This document shows positions 62,094-64,000 of a stretch of 64,000 bases of DNA, piece after piece. Every line of letters starts with the position of its first letter. Position 1 is the first letter of the stretch. Source of the stretch: Insolitispirillum peregrinum (GTDB taxonomy: Bacteria > Pseudomonadota > Alphaproteobacteria > Rhodospirillales > Rhodospirillaceae); NCBI RefSeq assembly GCF_900156605.1, contig NZ_FTOA01000009.1, forward strand, positions 1 to 64,000, written 5' to 3'. The notes beneath the pieces are model-generated. The model had not been told where the DNA came from, made no database searches, and saw nothing but the letters and a program-made list of their open reading frames with translations. The position numbers and the translations under genes are program-made.

Positions 62094-62462
62094 ATGCTTG
62101 CCTTTCACCTTGCCATGGATCGCACCGCCCTTGATGCCTGGGGCAATCCGGAAGATATCGGGGCGACCACGGTGGCCGGTCCGATTGCCGTGTCGGGAAA
62201 AATCCTGTTCGGCAGCCTCGACAGCCCGGTTTCCGGGGGGCTTTACGCCGCCACTCAGGGCCAGTACCGGGTGACCTATCCCTTTAACGAGCACGCCACC
62301 TTGCTGGAGGGCGAGCTGGCCTTGACCGATGAAGACCGTGGCGTAACCGAGGTCTACGGTCCCGGCGACAGCTGGATCATTGCGCAGGGAACCACGGTGT
62401 TGTGGGATATTCGTTCGGCGGCAATCCGGAAAAGCTATCTGGCGGTCAGCCTGTCGGTCTGA
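62094..62462 (+). CDS. Small cupin protein (DUF861 / ureidoglycine aminohydrolase-like)
   Basis: 122 aa from the ATG at 62094, six bases after GGAG; an ATG at 62082 overlaps that site. The cupin_3 pattern is present: GQYRVTYPFNEHATLLEGEL, ALTDEDRG, VYGPGDSWIIAQGTTVLWDI. A single beta-barrel of this type may bind a metal or act on small nitrogen compounds. The gene follows the amine dehydrogenase closely, so it probably belongs to the same operon. Confidence 0.82.
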   Translation: MLAFHLAMDRTALDAWGNPEDIGATTVAGPIAVSGKILFGSLDSPVSGGLYAATQGQYRVTYPFNEHATLLEGELALTDEDRGVTEVYGPGDSWIIAQGTTVLWDIRSAAIRKSYLAVSLSV

Positions 62463-62532
62463 TGGAGGGGGGGCCATCCCTCTCACGGTTGACCCGGGAC
62501 CGCGTAACGCTGGGCGGATGCTCAGTCAGGGA

Positions 62533-63558
62533 TCAGTGTGTCTCGCGCAGGGAGCGCAGGTTTTTGTAGACCTCACGGGCTTCCCTTAAGAGGTCCTGAT
62601 CCATGTCCCGTTCGTCGGATCGTGCCGATGAAAGGCGGTATTCATTGTCCATACCGGATGCAACCTCGAGTTTTTCGGCCAGTTGCGTCCAATAGTGCGG
62701 GTCATCGCAAAGGGTTTCGTAGCATACGAAGATGGTAGAGGCACCGCCGTCATTCCGGGTTTCCCATAAATGACGGTATACCTCCAGCCACAGCTCGAGC
62801 CAATAATTCACGGACTCCGGTGTATCGTAACAAGGCTTGTTCTGGGAAAAGTGAAAGCGCAGGTGATCCGCACCAAATTCATGATGGGCTAGCCATGACA
62901 TGTATTTTCTTGTAAAGACATCTGATGATTGAAAATGATGATGCTGCCGGTGAAGGCTTGAGGCTTGGGATGCCGGGTCTCTGAAGGGGGCTACGAATGC
63001 TGCATTTGGGAAGTGCTGCTTCAGTGCGGGTAACCGCAGGATGTTGTTGTTGCCTTTTGAGAGGTATCTGTTCCGCCCGGTGAGCTGCAGGAATCTGTTC
63101 ACAAGCTGCTTGTAGCCCTCCAGTGCGGCAGCGTCAGGAGTATGCGCGAGAAGAAAGGGGGGCTGGATGTAGGACTCCCCCACTGTGACGCGCCAGTAGA
63201 TTTCATCCAGGGCTTCCGGGCTATTGGCATCGACGTAGATTCCGTCTTTGTGTGCCCTCTCTTCTGGTGCCATCGGCTTTGTGTTGAGCCATCTGCTCAT
63301 TTTGGACCACAGGCTGGGCATGAGGACGAATGGCATATCCCGATAGGTGAAGCTGGCGAGGCCAGGATCCTTCGCCAAATGCCGAAGAACCATGGTGGTG
63401 CCGCTTCGAGCAAGACCTGCCACAAAAATGTGTTTCTCGTTGCTGCGTTCCGGACACTCCCCCTGCGATAGCTCAATATTGAGGAAGGCCCGCGCAAGAT
63501 GCCTGTTATCCAGGGCCAGCCAGTGGAGAAAGCGGGATGTTTTTGAGTGGTGATGCAT
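62533..63558 (-). CDS. Sulfotransferase family protein
   Basis: 341 aa. The PAPS 5'-phosphosulfate loop is GLARSGTT (residues 48-55), and a 3'-phosphate region VAPFRDPASQASS follows near 200, fitting the Sulfotransfer_3 group. The ATG at 63558 (MHHHSKTSRF) lies 14 bases after the upstream gene stop; the frame is open further back. Codon choice is visibly less GC-rich than in neighbours, suggesting transfer. Substrates of relatives include sugars, Nod factors and peptides; here it is unknown. Confidence 0.8.
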   Translation of the reverse strand: MHHHSKTSRFLHWLALDNRHLARAFLNIELSQGECPERSNEKHIFVAGLARSGTTMVLRHLAKDPGLASFTYRDMPFVLMPSLWSKMSRWLNTKPMAPEERAHKDGIYVDANSPEALDEIYWRVTVGESYIQPPFLLAHTPDAAALEGYKQLVNRFLQLTGRNRYLSKGNNNILRLPALKQHFPNAAFVAPFRDPASQASSLHRQHHHFQSSDVFTRKYMSWLAHHEFGADHLRFHFSQNKPCYDTPESVNYWLELWLEVYRHLWETRNDGGASTIFVCYETLCDDPHYWTQLAEKLEVASGMDNEYRLSSARSDERDMDQDLLREAREVYKNLRSLRETH

Positions 63559-63572
63559 GCGCCCCGCCTGCC

Positions 63573-63974
63573 TTATCGTGTATGCCAGTGTGTGAGACGT
63601 CTGACGATCTGTTTTCTGAGAACGAGCCACAGGGATGCAAGGATAAAAGATGCCGCAATCCCCATAGGTTGCATCCATATTTCTGCGGATCCACTCTCAA
63701 TGGAATTGCTGATTTCACAGGCAGCCAAGAAAAGTCCGGCGATGATACATATCTTCGTGGTCATTCTTAAGCCTGCGATGAGCAGGGTCTGAGAGTATTT
63801 CTGGACAGACTTTTCCTTCCAGCAGTCAGATACCTTTTTAAGGTTTGCCCACCACCATATTTTCTTTCCGGTTCCATGGAGTGCATACACGTCTCGTGGA
63901 AAATTCATCATAATGACGATTTCCACCAGTGCGATGACTGTGATGGTGAAGAGGATGATCTGATTGAAATTCAT
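63573..63974 (-). CDS. Small membrane protein, unknown
   Basis: 133 aa. Three hydrophobic segments are visible: an N-terminal IILFTITVIALVEIVIMMNF, a middle ICIIAGLFLAACEIS and a C-terminal PMGIAASFILASLWLVL. I do not recognise the family. It precedes the sulfotransferase gene by 14 bases on the same strand and shares its lower GC content, so the two probably form an operon that continues beyond the window edge. Confidence 0.65.
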   Translation of the reverse strand: MNFNQIILFTITVIALVEIVIMMNFPRDVYALHGTGKKIWWWANLKKVSDCWKEKSVQKYSQTLLIAGLRMTTKICIIAGLFLAACEISNSIESGSAEIWMQPMGIAASFILASLWLVLRKQIVRRLTHWHTR

Positions 63975-64000
63975 CTCTTGTTACTTTTGGTTATTCTTTG

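Overview
The window looks like a chromosomal segment of a GC-rich alphaproteobacterium, most likely of the Rhodospirillales. This rests on the petABC genes for the bc1 complex, an F0-only ATP synthase operon (atpI-B-E-F'-F without the F1 genes), a MoxR/DUF58/DUF4159 operon divergent from DUF1285/Nudix/CCA genes, and short palindromic elements ending in GCTCTA that resemble intergenic repeats of other Alphaproteobacteria. Genus and species cannot be fixed from the sequence alone. No rRNA, tRNA, CRISPR array, transposase or phage gene was seen.

Layout. 0-3.7 kb: a beta-lactamase-fold hydrolase and an MFS exporter, divergent from a LysR gene. 3.7-11.3 kb: a LysR gene divergent from an operon with a polar amino acid ABC importer, an Asp/Glu racemase-family enzyme, a DadA-like FAD oxidase and a ThDP enzyme. 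Together these could import an amino acid, epimerise it, deaminate it oxidatively and decarboxylate the keto acid. 11.3-16.9 kb: a probable metallophore locus, with a Fur-like box, AraC regulator, MFS transporter, FyuA-like TonB receptor and overlapping methyltransferase. 16.9-19.5 kb: a second LysR/MFS pair paralogous to the first. 19.5-21 kb: a DegP/HtrA protease. 21.2-32.4 kb: the MoxR operon (minus strand) and the divergent DUF1285, CoA-type Nudix, small membrane protein and CCA-transferase operon, then an SGNH-like protein and TrmL.

32.8-44.6 kb is the housekeeping core: petABC, a Tat-dependent DsbA-like protein, SMC, the F0 operon, a small alanine-rich lipoprotein and a candidate small RNA with C-rich loops.

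44.7-62.5 kb is the most interesting stretch, a dense catabolic region. It has an M20 deacylase coupled to an aldehyde dehydrogenase, two paralogous dimethylamine-dehydrogenase-type flavoproteins (one without the catalytic His), a NitT/TauT-type ABC importer, an HpaB-family flavin monooxygenase, a RidA-family protein without the usual Arg, a DUF1028 putative Ntn hydrolase, a LysR regulator, an FMO-like monooxygenase and a cupin. The gene set suggests uptake, oxidation and N-dealkylation of a nitrogenous, possibly aromatic or N-methylated, compound. The substrate is not identifiable from sequence. The window ends (62.5-64 kb) in a less GC-rich sulfotransferase plus membrane-protein pair that may be acquired DNA.

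Non-coding structure is also notable: three two-hairpin elements of 104-105 bp (one supplies the petC stop codon), a triple 63-bp palindromic tandem repeat inside the ABC operon, and several clear hairpin terminators. Starts were chosen by Shine-Dalgarno (SD) position where possible; several genes appear to start with GTG.
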